Below, one piece after another: positions 46,746-60,781 of a stretch of 64,000 nt of DNA. Numbering within the stretch: the stretch's first letter is position 1; the number at the start of each line of letters is the position of its first letter. The DNA comes from Siphonodentalium dalli. Lineage: Eukaryota > Mollusca > Scaphopoda > Gadilida > Siphonodentaliidae. Location: positions 12,749,814 to 12,813,813 of the forward strand of contig CP136063.1 of assembly GCA_032622095.1 (NCBI GenBank). The letters are read 5' to 3'. Both the position numbers and the translations under genes were made by a program. The notes beneath the pieces were generated by a model. The model made no database searches. It worked only from the letters and a program-made list of their open reading frames with translations, and was not told the origin of the DNA.

Positions 46746-47271
46746 ACACACTTGTGGACATGCAGTTGGAATTTCAGGGTGGGTGCCCCAACTGAACATT
46801 TTCTTTGTTGAAAAATGGTTAACAATTAAATTTGTGTTGTGCATTATTTTGGCATGTTTGTCTTTGATAGTCAAGCACAGAAATATGTGTAAGTCCCGTA
46901 CTCCTCGGATTTCCGGTATTTTAATTTTTTTTTTTTCGGAGTTGCGAACATATTTACAATGTTTCCTGATTGTTGGGAAAATGACCCCCTGTTACAATGA
47001 TTATTCCTCTATCTGGCAGAACCTCCCGATGTACATCGATGTCACTGGGTGTATCATCCCATGAGCTTCTACCAAATTATATGCGCGGAATCGATGCTGA
47101 ATAGAAATAGAGCAAGGCCTTCCAATCATAAAGTTCATAGTTACAGAGATTCATTCCGCCCTCTTTTTCCGCTCGGTCTCAGAATCTAAGATTGTTTCTA
47201 ATTCTCCTGTGACGAACACATTAAATGTCAGAAATTCCATTTGGAGGGATGTACATGTATGAGGGCTTATT
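46746..47271. other. Non-coding interval 3' of zinc-finger gene C
   Basis: No supported gene. It is AT-rich, with a T run at 46924-46936. A short ORF of about 93 codons (46783-47064, plus) has no recognisable motif. Confidence 0.4.
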
Positions 47272-47619
47272 TCAGTTGTGGATTATTTTATGTGTCACAA
47301 AATTGCTTGATTGACAAAATGATGTTCCACATATATCAGAACGGCAATGCTTATCTCCAGTATGGATTCTTTTATGGTTCACAAAGTGGCTCGAATTGTT
47401 AAATGATTTCCCACATATATCACAATGGTAAGGCTCATCTCCGGTGCGGATTCTCTTATGTGTCACCACATTGCTCGATGTATTAAACGATTTATCGCAT
47501 ATTACACAATGGTAAGACTTATCTCCGTTGTGGATTATCTTATGTGTCACGAAGTTGCTCGATTGAATAAATGAATTACAAAGCTTATCTCCAGTGTGGA
47601 TTATCTTATGTCTCGTCAA
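47272..47619 (-). pseudogene. Degenerate 3' fingers of zinc-finger gene C
   Basis: A 115-codon minus frame with four finger-like units ([60 protein letters not shown]). One unit is missing its CxxC half (GDKLCNSFIQSSNF). It lies just beyond the stop of gene C, out of its frame, with a broken unit between (47620-47659). Confidence 0.75.
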
Positions 47620-47659
47620 GTCACTCGATTAAACGATTCTCCGCATGCATCGCATCACA

Positions 47660-48904
47660 TCAATGCTTATCTCCATTGTGGATTCGCTTATGGTTCACCA
47701 AGGTGCTCGATTGATTAAATGATTTCCCGCATATATCACAATGGTAAGGCTTATATCCTAAGTGGATTCTCTTATGGTTCACCAAGTGGCTCGAATTGTT
47801 AAATGATTTCCCACATATATCACAATGGTAAGGCTTATATCCAGTGTGGATTCTCTTATGGTTTACCAAGTGGCTCGAATTGTTAAATGATTTCCCACAT
47901 ATATCACAATGGTAAGGCTTATCTCCAGTGTGAATTCTCTTGTGTGTCACCACATTGCCCGAACGACTAAATGATTTCCCGCATATATCACAACGGTAGG
48001 GCTTATCGCCGGTGTGGATTCTCTTGTGTGTCACCACATTGCTCGATGTATTAAACGATTTCCCGCATATATCACAACGGTAAGGCTTATATCCGGTGTG
48101 GATTCTCGTATGCGTCACCAAGTTATTCCGTTGATTAAATGATTTCCCGCATAGGCCTAGTATATCATAACGGTCAGGTTTATCTCCAGTGTGAATTCGC
48201 CTGTGTGTCACAAGATAGCCCGATGTATTAAACGATTTCCCGCATATATCACAACAGTAAGGTTTATCTCCGGTGTGGATTCTCTTATGTCTCTCCATGT
48301 TACTCGACCGATTAAATGATTTCCCGCATATGTCACAACAGTAAGGCTTATCTCCGGTGTGAATCATCTTGTGTCTCATCACAGTGCTTGATGTATTAAA
48401 CGATTCCCCGCATATATCACAACAGTAAGGCTTATCTCCGGTGTGGATTCTCTTATGTCTCTCCAGGTTACTCGACCGATTAAATGATTTCCCGCATATA
48501 TCACACCAATAAGGCTTATCTCCGGTGTGGATTATCTTATGTGTCACCAAGTGGCTCGAGTTAATAAACGATTTCCCGCATATTTCACAACAGTAACGCT
48601 TATCTCCGGCGTGGATTCTCTTATGTTTCACCAAGTTGCTCGATAGATTAAATGATTTCCCGCATATATCACAATGGTAAGGCTTATCTCCGGTGTGGAT
48701 TCTCTTATGTGACACCACGCTGCTCGATCGATTAAATGATTTCCCGCATATATCACAACAGTAAGGCTTATCTCCGGTGTGGATTCTCTTATGTCTCGTC
48801 AAGCTGCCCGATTGGGTAAACGATTTCCCGCATACGTCACAATGATTCCGTTTATTGCCTGTGTATGCGGTCTCTTGAACATTCAGGTTACAATCTCCCA
48901 TCAT
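47660..48904 (-). CDS. C2H2 zinc-finger protein C (14 finger units)
   Basis: A 414-residue protein starting MMGDCNLNVQETAYTGNKRN, followed by 14 tandem finger units with HTGDKPY linkers. Thirteen are canonical. Unit 9 reads RYDILGLCGKSF: its first Cys has become Tyr and three residues are inserted before the second. Helices are repeats of NRSSNLERH, NTSSNVVTH and NNSSHLVNH types, and units 12 and 13 are almost identical in protein. The C-terminus stops after NGDKH, where further decayed fingers follow. The start region aligns with genes A and B (ETxTGNxxxxCDVCGK). DNA binding in the nucleus is the family role; no effector domain or target is visible. It is the best-preserved complete gene of the cluster. 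Confidence 0.85.
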   Translation of the reverse strand: MMGDCNLNVQETAYTGNKRNHCDVCGKSFTQSGSLTRHKRIHTGDKPYCCDICGKSFNRSSSVVSHKRIHTGDKPYHCDICGKSFNLSSNLVKHKRIHAGDKRYCCEICGKSFINSSHLVTHKIIHTGDKPYWCDICGKSFNRSSNLERHKRIHTGDKPYCCDICGESFNTSSTVMRHKMIHTGDKPYCCDICGKSFNRSSNMERHKRIHTGDKPYCCDICGKSFNTSGYLVTHRRIHTGDKPDRYDILGLCGKSFNQRNNLVTHTRIHTGYKPYRCDICGKSFNTSSNVVTHKRIHTGDKPYRCDICGKSFSRSGNVVTHKRIHTGDKPYHCDICGKSFNNSSHLVNHKRIHTGYKPYHCDICGKSFNNSSHLVNHKRIHLGYKPYHCDICGKSFNQSSTLVNHKRIHNGDKH

Positions 48905-48990
48905 GTGCCGGGAATTGTGACAGTCAGCTGTATATCTCGTGAAGCGACAGTCTAAGTGTAGGCCTATATATGTCGGGCATCTGATCTATT
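48905..48990 (-). promoter_or_regulatory. Conserved 5' block of zinc-finger gene C
   Basis: tgtgccgggaattgtgacag and cgtgaagcgacagtct match the flank of pseudogene D (53537-53590: tgtgccggtaattga, cgtgaagcgacagtct). GCGACAGTC is also in the displaced flank of gene B (30068-30076). Conservation just upstream of three starts suggests 5' UTR or promoter, but common ancestry alone could explain it. Confidence 0.4.
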
Positions 48991-50344
48991 TATAACTAAA
49001 ATCGACAGTGTAACATTATTTAGTTTGTGATACGGAAGGATCACGTACAATGTATCAATATATCGATCTTGTCGTGTATTCCCTCCTCATCTCTCATCTA
49101 CCGATTTCCAAGTCGAACAAAGGACGATGGAAATGTTGATTTAACATGTGACACCATCTTTTTGAGTTACAGTCTATTCGAGAATGAATACATACATGTA
49201 ATAAAATGTTGGCCCAAACAAACAGCTAACACCATTACACGGTGTAAATATGACACAGTCAATCACAAAAAGGATGTCGTAACCACTTTTTTCTTTGTCA
49301 TTTCTGTGAGCCAGTGGCTTGTGTTAAGCTACTTGTGACATATACTAGTAGATCAGTTTTTGACATAGTCGTTTATATATTGGAGTCGACGACTCCTCGT
49401 TTGTGGCTCAGTTGTGTGCGGGGTGGAATAGTCGTATTTTATACCATAATTGGCTAATCTACTTTGTGTATAACACCTATTTTGTAAATTTCATCTTTAC
49501 ACCCTACTGTGGGTATAAAGATTCCTACTATTGGTATAAATTTATACTGTTGTGTAAATATTTCAACGGCACGTTATGTGTTAAAAGTTTATACCAACAG
49601 TAGAACGACCCGTCATTTGACCTCTGGCGACCTCGCTGTCGAAATTTAGCTCAATTGTTCGTCACGCCCGCTTCACGAAGTAAATACACAATTTTTCCGA
49701 CTCAAAACACTCTGAAATGCGATAAGTGGTCTAAACACAGAGATATATACTATCCAATTCCATTTACTGGGTTTACTTGTCAAAAAATGACACATCAAAG
49801 TTAGTTTAAAGATGTTTTATGCTAGATGCACCGACAAAGTACACGTTGTATATAGGTCGGCGGCAGCTGTTGAAAATGTAAACAAAACAAACGCACGTGT
49901 TCGTCTGCCTTTCCGTGTTGAAAGCGAACGACGGCTTACATTTTGACAACAACGTATAGATTGTTAATGGTATCTGCAATGTGGGAAATCTGAATGTGTG
50001 TTCACATCAGCTGACTGATGTCCTAGAAAGTGGCGGATCACCGCATTTCCGAGAAATATGTATTACTACGGGTGACCCACATTCATGATAGCTCAACATA
50101 TTTGGGTCACTCGGTGCACATACATGTTAACAGTCACCGACAGAGTAGCAATACATTTACGAAGCGACCGAAGAATGATAATTATATGGTATAAACAAAA
50201 TACACCCATGTTACATCCACTCGTGGAATTGTGGTTTTAACCACGATACCACTCGTGGTGAAAATTTGTTATTCTCGGCTACTATGGGTGTATTCTATAT
50301 GTCTTGCGTGTCGTTACCATCTGAATTCCAGTCATGTTTGTAAT
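48991..50344. other. Unassigned interval upstream of zinc-finger gene C
   Basis: No supported gene. Words such as aagtcgaacaaaggacgatgg (49109) and gtgacaccatctttttgag (49149) recall flanks of A and D (8096, 54448), so part is an eroded zinc-finger upstream region. ggtataaa-type words recur at 49440-49600. Confidence 0.4.
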
Positions 50345-50748
50345 CGAACCCAGTTGGCGAAGACGTGTGGCCATTGCACAGGGGCCTGTAACGCGCTCCG
50401 CTGTCCGCCCCCTTTGCGCTGCTCATATACGCCGCTTCTATATACGAGCCTGATTCACGTTAATGGTAGTATATATAGACAAGGGTAACTGTATATATTC
50501 ACCTTTTTACCATCGCTCGGCGATCGAACAAATTTAGAATTAGACTTACTATCGCTCATAACTATGGAATAAAACAATACAATCAATATGTGATTTGTTG
50601 TTTGGTGTTCGGTAGCTCTCTATCGATAAGGGGTATCACGTGAATGGTCTGTTCTAAAAATAGACAAATATAGTGTCCCAATAAATCATCCCATTACATC
50701 ATAAACTATTGGAAATAAAATAAATATTTTCGGGCAGGTGTCGTCATT
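50345..50748. repeat. Direct repeat, first copy, ending in an old MITE remnant
   Basis: cgaacccagttggcgaagac, aggggcctgtaacgcgctcc and ccgcttctatatacg match 51665-51790. The distal part (50545-50748: ctcataactatggaataaaa, aatggtctgttctaaaaata) is a diverged relative of the MITE middle. MITE-like end sequence then reappears at about 51552-51625, so the remnant is interrupted. Confidence 0.7.
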
Positions 50749-51550
50749 CGCCATTGTTTGGGAAGGACCACACCAAACCCAACACAGATAACGACAAGAT
50801 CGATGAATTTATTCACGAAAACATAGAACGCATGCTTCAATCTGAAGTTGCACAATCACACGAACAAAATCGGTCTCGACAAACAGCACCCACACAAGAG
50901 CATTCACACACAACTCTATCATAACATATAACATACTGGCGTGGTTACTTTCTTCTTTCTTTCTCTCTCTCTCTCTCTCTCTCTCTCCCTCTCGCTCGCT
51001 TACTATACGCGCAACCACTCTTGCAACATGACAACTGGCGTGACTTCTTTCTTCTCTCTCTCTTGCACGCATCCTATACACACTACTGACGTGACACTTT
51101 CATCTCTCTCTCGTTCCCTCGCTCTCTCTCTATCACTCGCCGCTTCATATACGCTCACCACTCTTACAACATAACTGCAGGCGAGACTATCTTCTTACTC
51201 TCTCCTGCTAATTTCATATACACTCACCACTCTTACATCACTACTACTGGCAAGCCTTCTTTTTTCTATCTCTCTATATACACTCTTATACACTCTCTAC
51301 TCTCACAACATTACCATAGGGATGACCACTTTCTTCTCTCTCGCGCTCTCGCTCCCTTCCACACTATCGTACTACACGGAGAATAAGAATGGAAATAAAC
51401 AGAACAAAATGAATGTCTCTGAATCTCTGATGTGGTCATTGTAGATCATTGTCGGAATGTTCAGGCGATTGAAGAAACATGGCTGGCAGAAAGTTAAATA
51501 CATGTATGGAGCTTTATAAACACTTCAATCACTGAAAGAACAATGGCGAT
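50749..51550. repeat. TC-rich low-complexity block interrupting an old MITE
   Basis: Many ctctctct runs (longest about 50957-50986) mixed with recurring words like catatacgctcaccactctt and acaacat (from 51000 to 51310). The block starts cgccattgtt (50749-50758) and ends aacaatggcg (51539-51548), a short inverted repeat at the points where the MITE sequence breaks. It may itself be a small inserted element. Confidence 0.55.
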
Positions 51551-51664
51551 TATTATTATTATTTTATTCCCACGCAAATATCTCACATTTCTTATTTAAA
51601 GAGATAATCTATCTTTAAATTATTCCTAGGGTTTATTTCCGGTGTGTCTCATGTTTCACCCAGA

Positions 51665-53520
<1,856 letters not shown>

Positions 53521-53600
53521 TAGAATCTCCCGTCGTGTGCCGGTAATTGAGAGTCAATTGTATATTTCGTGAAGCGACAGTCTATATGTAGCGAGAATCT
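53521..53600 (-). promoter_or_regulatory. Conserved 5' block of zinc-finger pseudogene D
   Basis: tagaatctcccgtcgtgtgc, ggtaattgagagtcaat and cgtgaagcgacagtct match the flank of gene C at 48889-48955. Function is inferred only from conservation and position. Confidence 0.4.
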
Positions 53601-54608
53601 GATCTAACTAAGGTATTTCCATTAGAACTTACTTTCATGGCGATCAATGAAGATATTGGCGAGTAGATTTTCAATAAAAGTACCAATTATGACCAACGCA
53701 AAGTGACATGTATTTATCAACTAAATACTGATATAATTGTGAAACAATCCATTCACCTACGTGTCATTTATCCTTAAAATCCGACAAATAACAGAACGTA
53801 AACAGAAATATGTCTTCCATAACATGTGCCCGCAGTATGGCATTGCACGCGTTCCTGAATACACATGGGAAATCCAAACGATCTACAATTAGGTCGAGTT
53901 TAACTACACTCTGCGCATGCGTGACCTTTGCTCTACTAGCCTGACAACAGAAAACTTCCATGAAATCTGTCACATGCGACGTGCACATTTGTCATGTGAT
54001 ATTTAGGACCTCCTCCTTTTCTTCTTCCGCCATTTTGTCACATGTGTTTTCTAGATTGGATTTTTTTATTAAATAATTACGGACTAATACATATTTTCTG
54101 GTATGTTTTATAGTTACTATGCATTGCAACAGTGTTAACATTAATGACTGTGTTAGTTGATTCTTAAAATTAAATGTATTTAAAAAAAATAGCTAGTCGC
54201 CTAAGCTAAAACGGCAGCACTTTCTGACCTGACTAAACACAGGACGACGGAAATACTGTATATTGTTGAATTACCATGCGTTATGTCGTTTTGTTTAGTA
54301 GAACCGTTCATAAGACGATATGTGTATGTACACACCCTACATGTGCATTAATTAGAGTAAATGACCGGCCGGTTTATTGCCACAAAGTCGACAGTAATTT
54401 CGTCGTATAACTCTTACCCCGATAAGTCTAATTTGGTGGACAGGGGGTGACACCATCTTTTTATTGTCTATTTCGAAACCGACGCTTATATGTGTTTCAT
54501 TATGGATTAGCCCTTATATTAAACAAATACGAAAGTAAAAGCCTGGAAAACACAGTGGTGCAAGATCGGTGGAGAACACGATGGAGAAAGCGGTGTAGAT
54601 GATCCAAT
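53601..54608. other. Non-coding interval upstream of pseudogene D
   Basis: No supported gene. Near 54031 the minus strand has AAAATGGCGGAAGAAGAAAAG, a good start-codon context followed by 12 more codons, without a clear splice donor. ttttgtttagtagaaccgtt (54288) resembles the flanks of genes A and B. Confidence 0.4.
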
Positions 54609-54638
54609 ATGGCGGAGGATGTATGTTTTGATGAGTAT
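54609..54638 (+). CDS. Candidate 5' coding exon (10 codons) with strong splice donor
   Basis: CCAATATGGCGGAGGATG gives a favourable start context. Ten codons (MAEDVCFDEY) are followed directly by GTGAGT, a near-consensus splice donor in phase 0. No downstream exon was recognised within the window: the pseudogene and LINE further right lie on the other strand. Chance occurrence is quite possible. Confidence 0.22.
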
Positions 54639-54644
54639 GTGAGT

Positions 54645-55593
54645 TGTAAATCGTGGTATTAGTGGTATATTTCGGACAGTATAGTAACCGCAACTTTACT
54701 GCTTATAAATTGGCTGTTTGGGGGATGCAAAATAATTGACGTTTGTCTTCACTGTTAATGTTAGAAACAGGTTCGAATCAAACATTCGTGAAATTGCTCA
54801 AATTTGAGGTGGAATTAAATTGTTATTTTACCGTATTATTTGGTCAGGATGTTGTTAATGGGCATGAAACGTCACCGGAATGTATATTTGATGGTTCTAG
54901 ATACACAGGAGTAAGTTACTTCGCATGGTCACCTTCAAAATCGGTTGAATTTACACCAATACAAACAACCATGTTTGGCGGTGCAGATGAATGTTAATGA
55001 CGGTGCAGAATGTTGCCTGGTTACTGCGAATAACAATTAGTAATGATGGTGCAGATGAACTGCACGATGATGGTGTAGACGATATTTAAACATGGTGATG
55101 TTGGGGGGAAATCGTGATATACTAATACAAATGACCATAATCGAAAGCTGTCATATTCATCCAGTTCTCAAGACATAACAGATGTGCTAGATGTATCTGC
55201 GATCCGGCTATTGTAAGGTATGTGCATGGATGTCGTATCTTATCATAATTCTACACCACATGCAGTAGCTATTCCAGCCTGTCTAATATAAATGACGTGA
55301 TGTCACTTGCCTAATAATGTCAATTAATTTCGAGACCACGAAAAATCCCCCTTTCTTCCATATTATGGTGAATACATTGAGACAGATTTTTTTTCAATGG
55401 GGTTGATACCAGTGTAACATGTTTCCGAAAACCCTACAACCCATAATATTTGTTTGACAACTGCTACGTTAGTATTGGAATAGGTTCGAAATTGAAGTAG
55501 TTGAAAAAGCAGAAAACAAAATTATATAGTTGCCTTATAAAAAGTAATATTTGACCCCGACATTGAGATAATCTACAGGGGAATGCGTGGTAC
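54645..55593. other. Unassigned interval
   Basis: No supported gene. tgatggtgcagatgaatg-type words recur at 54980-55085 (a small degenerate repeat). A plus-strand 84-codon frame (54743-54997) has no recognised motif. Confidence 0.4.
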
Positions 55594-56480
55594 CTATAGG
55601 TAGATATATTTCGTGAATAATGACCGGTGACTCTCGATTAGATATGCATAACAAACAACTCCAAACACCACAAGGATGTGTGTCTTAATGACGTCTGTGT
55701 CAAAAATGTGTACGTTGCCAATGTTTATATGCCTACTAGCTGTTGTAATTGTTTTCATGCTCCGGCTTATTGTATTATGGCAATTGGACGGCCAACTTTT
55801 TTCGAAATTTATTGTCTGTTTTCGTCCAAGTTCCACGGCCTTATCTACACTGACGGAGGAATGGGTAGTCACTTGTCCGGGCTCCACATTAGCGATCCAT
55901 TGTGGATGCTGCTCCGGATCAAGTGGGTCAATGCACAGCTCCAGCTTATGTTTTAGTGAATCTCGATCAGCCTTGTCAACCTTTATTAACTTGATACTTC
56001 TTTATATCATGTCTGAGTGCGTTCGCCTCCCTTCTCTCGCTGACAATCCAAATCGTATATCAGGCAATTCCATGTATTCAAACTGTATCCCCATGTGCGA
56101 ACACTCCCTGGTTTCAGCGTGATGGCGATTATAGCTGAGGATCCATGACCATATCGCATGAAGGTGGTCTCAATCGCCATGTCACTCCAAATGGCATCAA
56201 AATGTCACTGCTGTGGTGCATAGTGTGCTCACCCTTCAGGGATGGCTTCTGAACATCACCCGGTAGTAATTCCATTGACCGCATGTATTATAGTGCATAT
56301 CTGGCATAATGCGTGTCTCCAGCTGCGAAGAAAAGAGGATTCATCTCCTCAACGGTGTCTAGATGGAGCGCCACACCGGCATTTTCAGTGCACTTTTCGT
56401 TGCTATTGCAACCTTCTTTGTAACGAAATTTGATTAAGCATTTCGACATACTTGACCTATTTTTGTTCGACATGCACATG
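55594..56480 (-). pseudogene. Second decayed copy of the uncharacterised multicopy family
   Basis: Minus-strand fragments are in the same order as at 8750-15395: VEEMNPLFFAAGDTHYARY (about 56350), RSMELLPGDVQKPSLKGEHT, TTFMRYGHG (about 56155), KLELCIDPLDPEQHPQ (about 55930), then VTTHSSVSVDKAVELGRKQT and NFEKSWPSN (55790-55870) and NIGNVHIFDTDVI (about 55690). This copy retains a segment deleted in copy 1 and has no BEL insertion, so it supplies the empty site. Stops and frameshifts mean it is not functional. The family has no name or function known to me. Confidence 0.6.
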
Positions 56481-56884
56481 CAAACACGTGACGCGTATCA
56501 TATTGGGAGTCATGTTTCGAAAGTGTACATTTTCGTAACATGAAAATGTAGATTGTATGACAGCCATTTTGTATAATCCTATAGCAGTAAGATGTTAACA
56601 TTTTGTTGTGATCCGGTGTGAACATATATACATAAACCAACGTTTTAACGTGATTTCCAACTTCTGCTACTGAATAAAACATGATCGCACCCATATGGCC
56701 ATATGTCGTTTTTGGGTAGGTTGTTGCGATCTTGAATATTTAATTTTCCCCAAGGGTTACAAGAGCACATCAACCGGGAAATAGTTGCCGAGATACTACT
56801 AATGAATTATCCGCCCAGAAAAAAACTTTAACAGAGAATTTTGGGTTAGGGCAAAATTCGGTACTTGGCTGCTAGACTGCTTGG
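55688..56884. repeat. Dispersed 1.1-kb repeat, inverted partner of 8318-9384
   Basis: Includes the pseudogene above plus about 400 bases upstream of it. At 56743-56770 it has extra bases absent from the copy at 8420. Confidence 0.85.
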
Positions 56885-57271
56885 AGTCTAATTTATCAGA
56901 ATATTTGCAAAATACACGTGGAAACACATACCTAAGTCTTCCGTTGATGCAAGTGAGCTGTCGCGGTGGAGACTCAGAGTGCTGACTGGTGTTAAGCTTG
57001 AATGTTTCTCTAAAGCACATTGTACACTTACTATGTCACATATATGGTCCGCTTGTCGAATCTTCCCCAAAAGACAAAGCAACATTCATGTTATGTGCAA
57101 AATGACTTGCTAAGACAGCCTACGATTAACCAGATATCTGCAAATTATGTGGTACCAGCTTTCCGTTGTTGGTAAACCATGTTTTTTATACTGCAATGAC
57201 ACATCGTTGTCAAATATTCGTAACGATATCTGGTACCACATCATAAATCACTTTGGCGTGAACTGTTTCAT
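56885..57271. other. Unassigned interval between pseudogene and decayed LINE
   Basis: No supported gene. On the minus strand, a frame of about 20 codons (MLLCLLGKIRQADHICDI, from 57085) is followed by a GTAAGT donor-like site near 57030. The stretch 57140-57260 may continue the decayed LINE. Confidence 0.35.
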
Positions 57272-59560
57272 TCACATTGATAGTCTGACCGAATCGGAAT
57301 TACTTGCCACGTTCTTTGGTTGTCCGTCACCAAATATTCTGAAAAAAAGATACTTTATGTCATGATGAGATGAATATACTGTTGTGTCATCTGCAAATGA
57401 CAAAATAGACACTTTTGTACATATCATTGACATATATTTGAAAAAAAGTATTGGTTCCAGTGCAGAACGTTGAGGTACCCCAATCGTGTTGCGCCTCATT
57501 GAGGAGACTGATCCTTCAATATCTACATATTGCATCATGTCCTTTAAATAATTTCCAAACCAGTTTTTAACATTGCCCCTAATTCCATAGTATTCGAGTT
57601 TAGTTAAGAGAATATCATGGTTTATCGTATCGAAAGCTTTTGAAAAATCAATAAAAGTAGCTAATGTACAGTCCTTAGTTTTCTTATCATTATTACTAGC
57701 TACATCATTTAAAAGTTTAATTATGGAATGAATAGTGGAGCGACCTTTACGAAACCCATATTGGTGAATGTATAAGTTATCATCAAAGTATTCTGTTAAA
57801 CTACTGCAAACCACTTTCTCAAGTACCTTTGAAAATATTGGAAGTATACTAATGACGATACTTTTCAACTAGAGTTTTTTTATTGGATTTGAATATTGGT
57901 ATAATACTGGCTATTTTCATGTCCATAGGAACAATACCCTTTTCAATTGGTAGATTTATTATATGGCATAGAGGTGTAGATATTTCACTTATAGTTTCTT
58001 TAAGAAGACTTGTTGTTATTCAACTATTATCCTTGCTAGTCTTATTTTTCATATTTTTTCACAATAGTATTCAATTCTTCTATGTTTGTTGGTCTCATAA
58101 ACATACTATTAGATGTTGGTTCAACAAGATAATGTGTAAAGTCATTATCCACGTTTTTGCTATTTATTTCTGATTCTCGCAATCCAATAGTTGAGAAAAA
58201 ATTGTTAAATTATTCTGCTATTTGATATCTATTCTGTATTTGTTTACCATCAATGTTAAAACTTTGGGGGTACTTCAGCTTTTTATTTGAATGCTGGATA
58301 ACTTCCCTCAGAATATCCCATGTTTTCTTCATATCACTTTTATACATATGTAACCTACTATTATAATAATCTTTTTTTATACATCTTTTGACGCGATTAA
58401 AATATCGACAGTAGTTTTTGTAGTTTTCTATGTTGATGCCTGTTGGAGACCTCAATTGTTTTCTATATAATTTTCCTTTTTCTATTGACGCTGCAATAGG
58501 CCTTTGGTCATCCAAGGCTGTTGTTTTTGGAATTTTGTGTTAATTATTTTTTAGCGGTAAGGGAATGTCATAAGCATTTGTATAAACTTCCATGAATGAT
58601 TGATATGACTCACTACGGGTGACGATTTGAAAATTATTTCAAAATCTGCAGATGATAGCAATCGCTTAGAACAAGATATGTTATCTGCATCAAAGACTCT
58701 ATTCCAAATGGATTCACAGCCACCTTTTGGCATTTTGGAGGTATCTTTTTGGCGATAAAATGTTGCGAAGTGGTCACTCACATCTGTTATTATTATTCCA
58801 GATTGAAATTAATTAACTTGGTCATTTGAGAGTATCTGGTCAATAAGGGTTGCTCAATGTGATGTTACACGTGTGGGTTTGAGAATAGTAGGCATAACAC
58901 CATCTGTGATTACTGCATCAATAAATTCATTTGTTTTAACATGTTGTCCAAATTTCAGGTCTATATTAAAATCCCCCATTAAAAAACTTGTTTTGTGTTC
59001 AGATTGTATTCTACTCATAATTTATTTCATTAATTTGATAAATATGTCTATATCTTCTTTTGGTTGAGAATTAGGTCTATAAATAATACCTGTTATATAG
59101 GATTTCCTAGTTGGTTCAATTATTTCAATGAAAAGATATTCGAACACATAAAAACTGATAAGAGATCTCTAACCTTATAGTTTAGGTCAGATCTTATTAA
59201 CATTCCAACTCCTCCTCTGGAATTATCATCTACCGGCCTACTTTTCCTTATCAATGGATGATACCCTTCCATAAAAAAATCAATATTATCTGGTGCTCTA
59301 AATTCTGTGAGCCCTATCAGTCCAAATTTTACAGTATTATTTTGAAGTTCAAACATAAGTGTGTTGAATGAATCCCAATTAGCGTTAAGACTTTGACAAT
59401 TTAAGTTAAACACGGATATATTGCTCTTTGTTTTAGTTACTCTATGGCATTCATCTGGTGAGTAGTAGTGAGTTGTTGGTATATCATTAATTGGGTTATC
59501 GTCAAACTCTGTTTTTCGACAATTTTTAAAGTTATATGTTTCCTTGAAATTGAATTTGTT
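57272..59560 (-). pseudogene. Decayed LINE with endonuclease and reverse transcriptase
   Basis: Minus-strand pieces lie in LINE order. Endonuclease: SVFNLNCQSLNANWDSF (about 59430), FGLIGLTEFRAPD, GGVGMLIRSDL, ITGIIYRPNSQP (about 59085), MGDFNIDLKFG (about 58980) and SDHFATFY (about 58780). RT: YGFRKGRSTIHS (about 57760), ATFIDFSKAFDTINHDILL (about 57655), GVPQRS (normally PQGS) and FADDTTVY (about 57390). Several stops and shifts separate them. After FADD the sequence changes abruptly near 57350, and the usual C-terminal half is missing, so the element is truncated or joined to something else. It belongs to the CR1/L2/Jockey group by motifs, and differs from both other LINEs in the window. 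It is not able to move itself. Confidence 0.85.
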
Positions 59561-60781
59561 GTGATTCTCTATCTCATATATGTCATTAGTTCAGCCATTA
59601 TCTATAGTAAATTAATGTAATATGAAAAGAAAGGCAACAACTATAACTATGGCAAAATAGCATGCAGTGTTGTTTATATGAAAATAAGAATATAATCCAG
59701 GTAAACAATGGGAGCCCAAAGCCACAAAATAAAGATAACTAATAATGAACACAACAAATCTTTGGTTTCTCACCAATGTGCGTATAAATTGCACCATTTA
59801 TCTTTATCCCCAATCCCTAACCCAGATTTACGACAAACACATCATTGAATGTAATATTTGATGATGCATTGTCTTTTAAATGTGCATACAGAAACAAATA
59901 AATTATCTTATCCATAATCCAAATTGAAGTTCCAATATATGCTTTCAAGTTTTATATCTGTTACTGATAAAATTGATTATAAGTTACCTTGGAAATGGGT
60001 GTGTTTCTTGTTTAGAGACATAGTTTGAGAATAAATGTTGTCACAATACATACATATATATAGTGCTGACATAAAAGGCCGTATCTGGTCCTAAATCTGA
60101 ATCTGGCTAAACACTATATAAATTTGCAAATCCACTGCCATTTAAATATTCTTAAAATATATTCATAATGAGATGGTTATGTTACCTCATCCATTTGAAT
60201 TTCACTGTTACTAGTTTCATTTACTAGAACTGATTTAAAATTACCTTGGAATTGGTGTTTGTTATTATAGAGACAAAGTCTTGATAAACAAAGTTAATTT
60301 TATGATAAAGATGAATCTGCAGCTACAAAAGCCGAGACGGTCACATCTTCCTGATATTGTCCATCCACTGGACAAATGTATGAATATACGTGTATATATA
60401 GGCCCTAACCACCCCTCCTAATTACATTCGAAAGTTGAAGGGGTGTATAAGGTGAATACTATTTCGAATGAGGTATGCTTTACCCATATGGCATACTCCT
60501 TCATGAAAATTTCGAAAGTTGGAAGGAGTATTAAAGGGGGGCATAGCTCCAGTTGTATGTGGCAGTCTTAGCGATGACATATGCAGAAACAGATATAAAA
60601 TTTATCATATGTTAATGTTTATCTTTAAGCTTGTTACTTCAGTTGACGATTTAACACAACTCAATCATACATACATATATGCATATACATACATGTACAC
60701 ATATATATATATAATAGACTGATTTCATAATTACAATACAGCGATGCACAAAGCAATTGACCACTCAACCACAGCATAACC
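59561..60781. other. Non-coding, AT-rich interval
   Basis: No supported gene. Two related segments (59965-60020 and 60225-60285) share aattaccttggaattgg-type and tagagacaaagtc words, about 260 bases apart. A small hairpin lies at about 60470-60505 (gaggtatgctttacccatat, ggcatactcctt). Confidence 0.45.

Noticed and set aside
50809-51174. Ser/Leu-rich and Glu/Arg-rich open frames
   Set aside because: They come from TC-rich low-complexity DNA and show no motif.
53995-54033. A minus-strand first exon starting AAAATGGCGGAAGAAG
   Set aside because: The start context is good, but there is no convincing donor site and the frame stops after 13 codons. It may be the relic 5' exon of pseudogene D.
54765-54795. 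A tRNA gene suggested by GGTTCGAATC
   Set aside because: The surrounding bases do not form an acceptor stem, D arm or anticodon arm.
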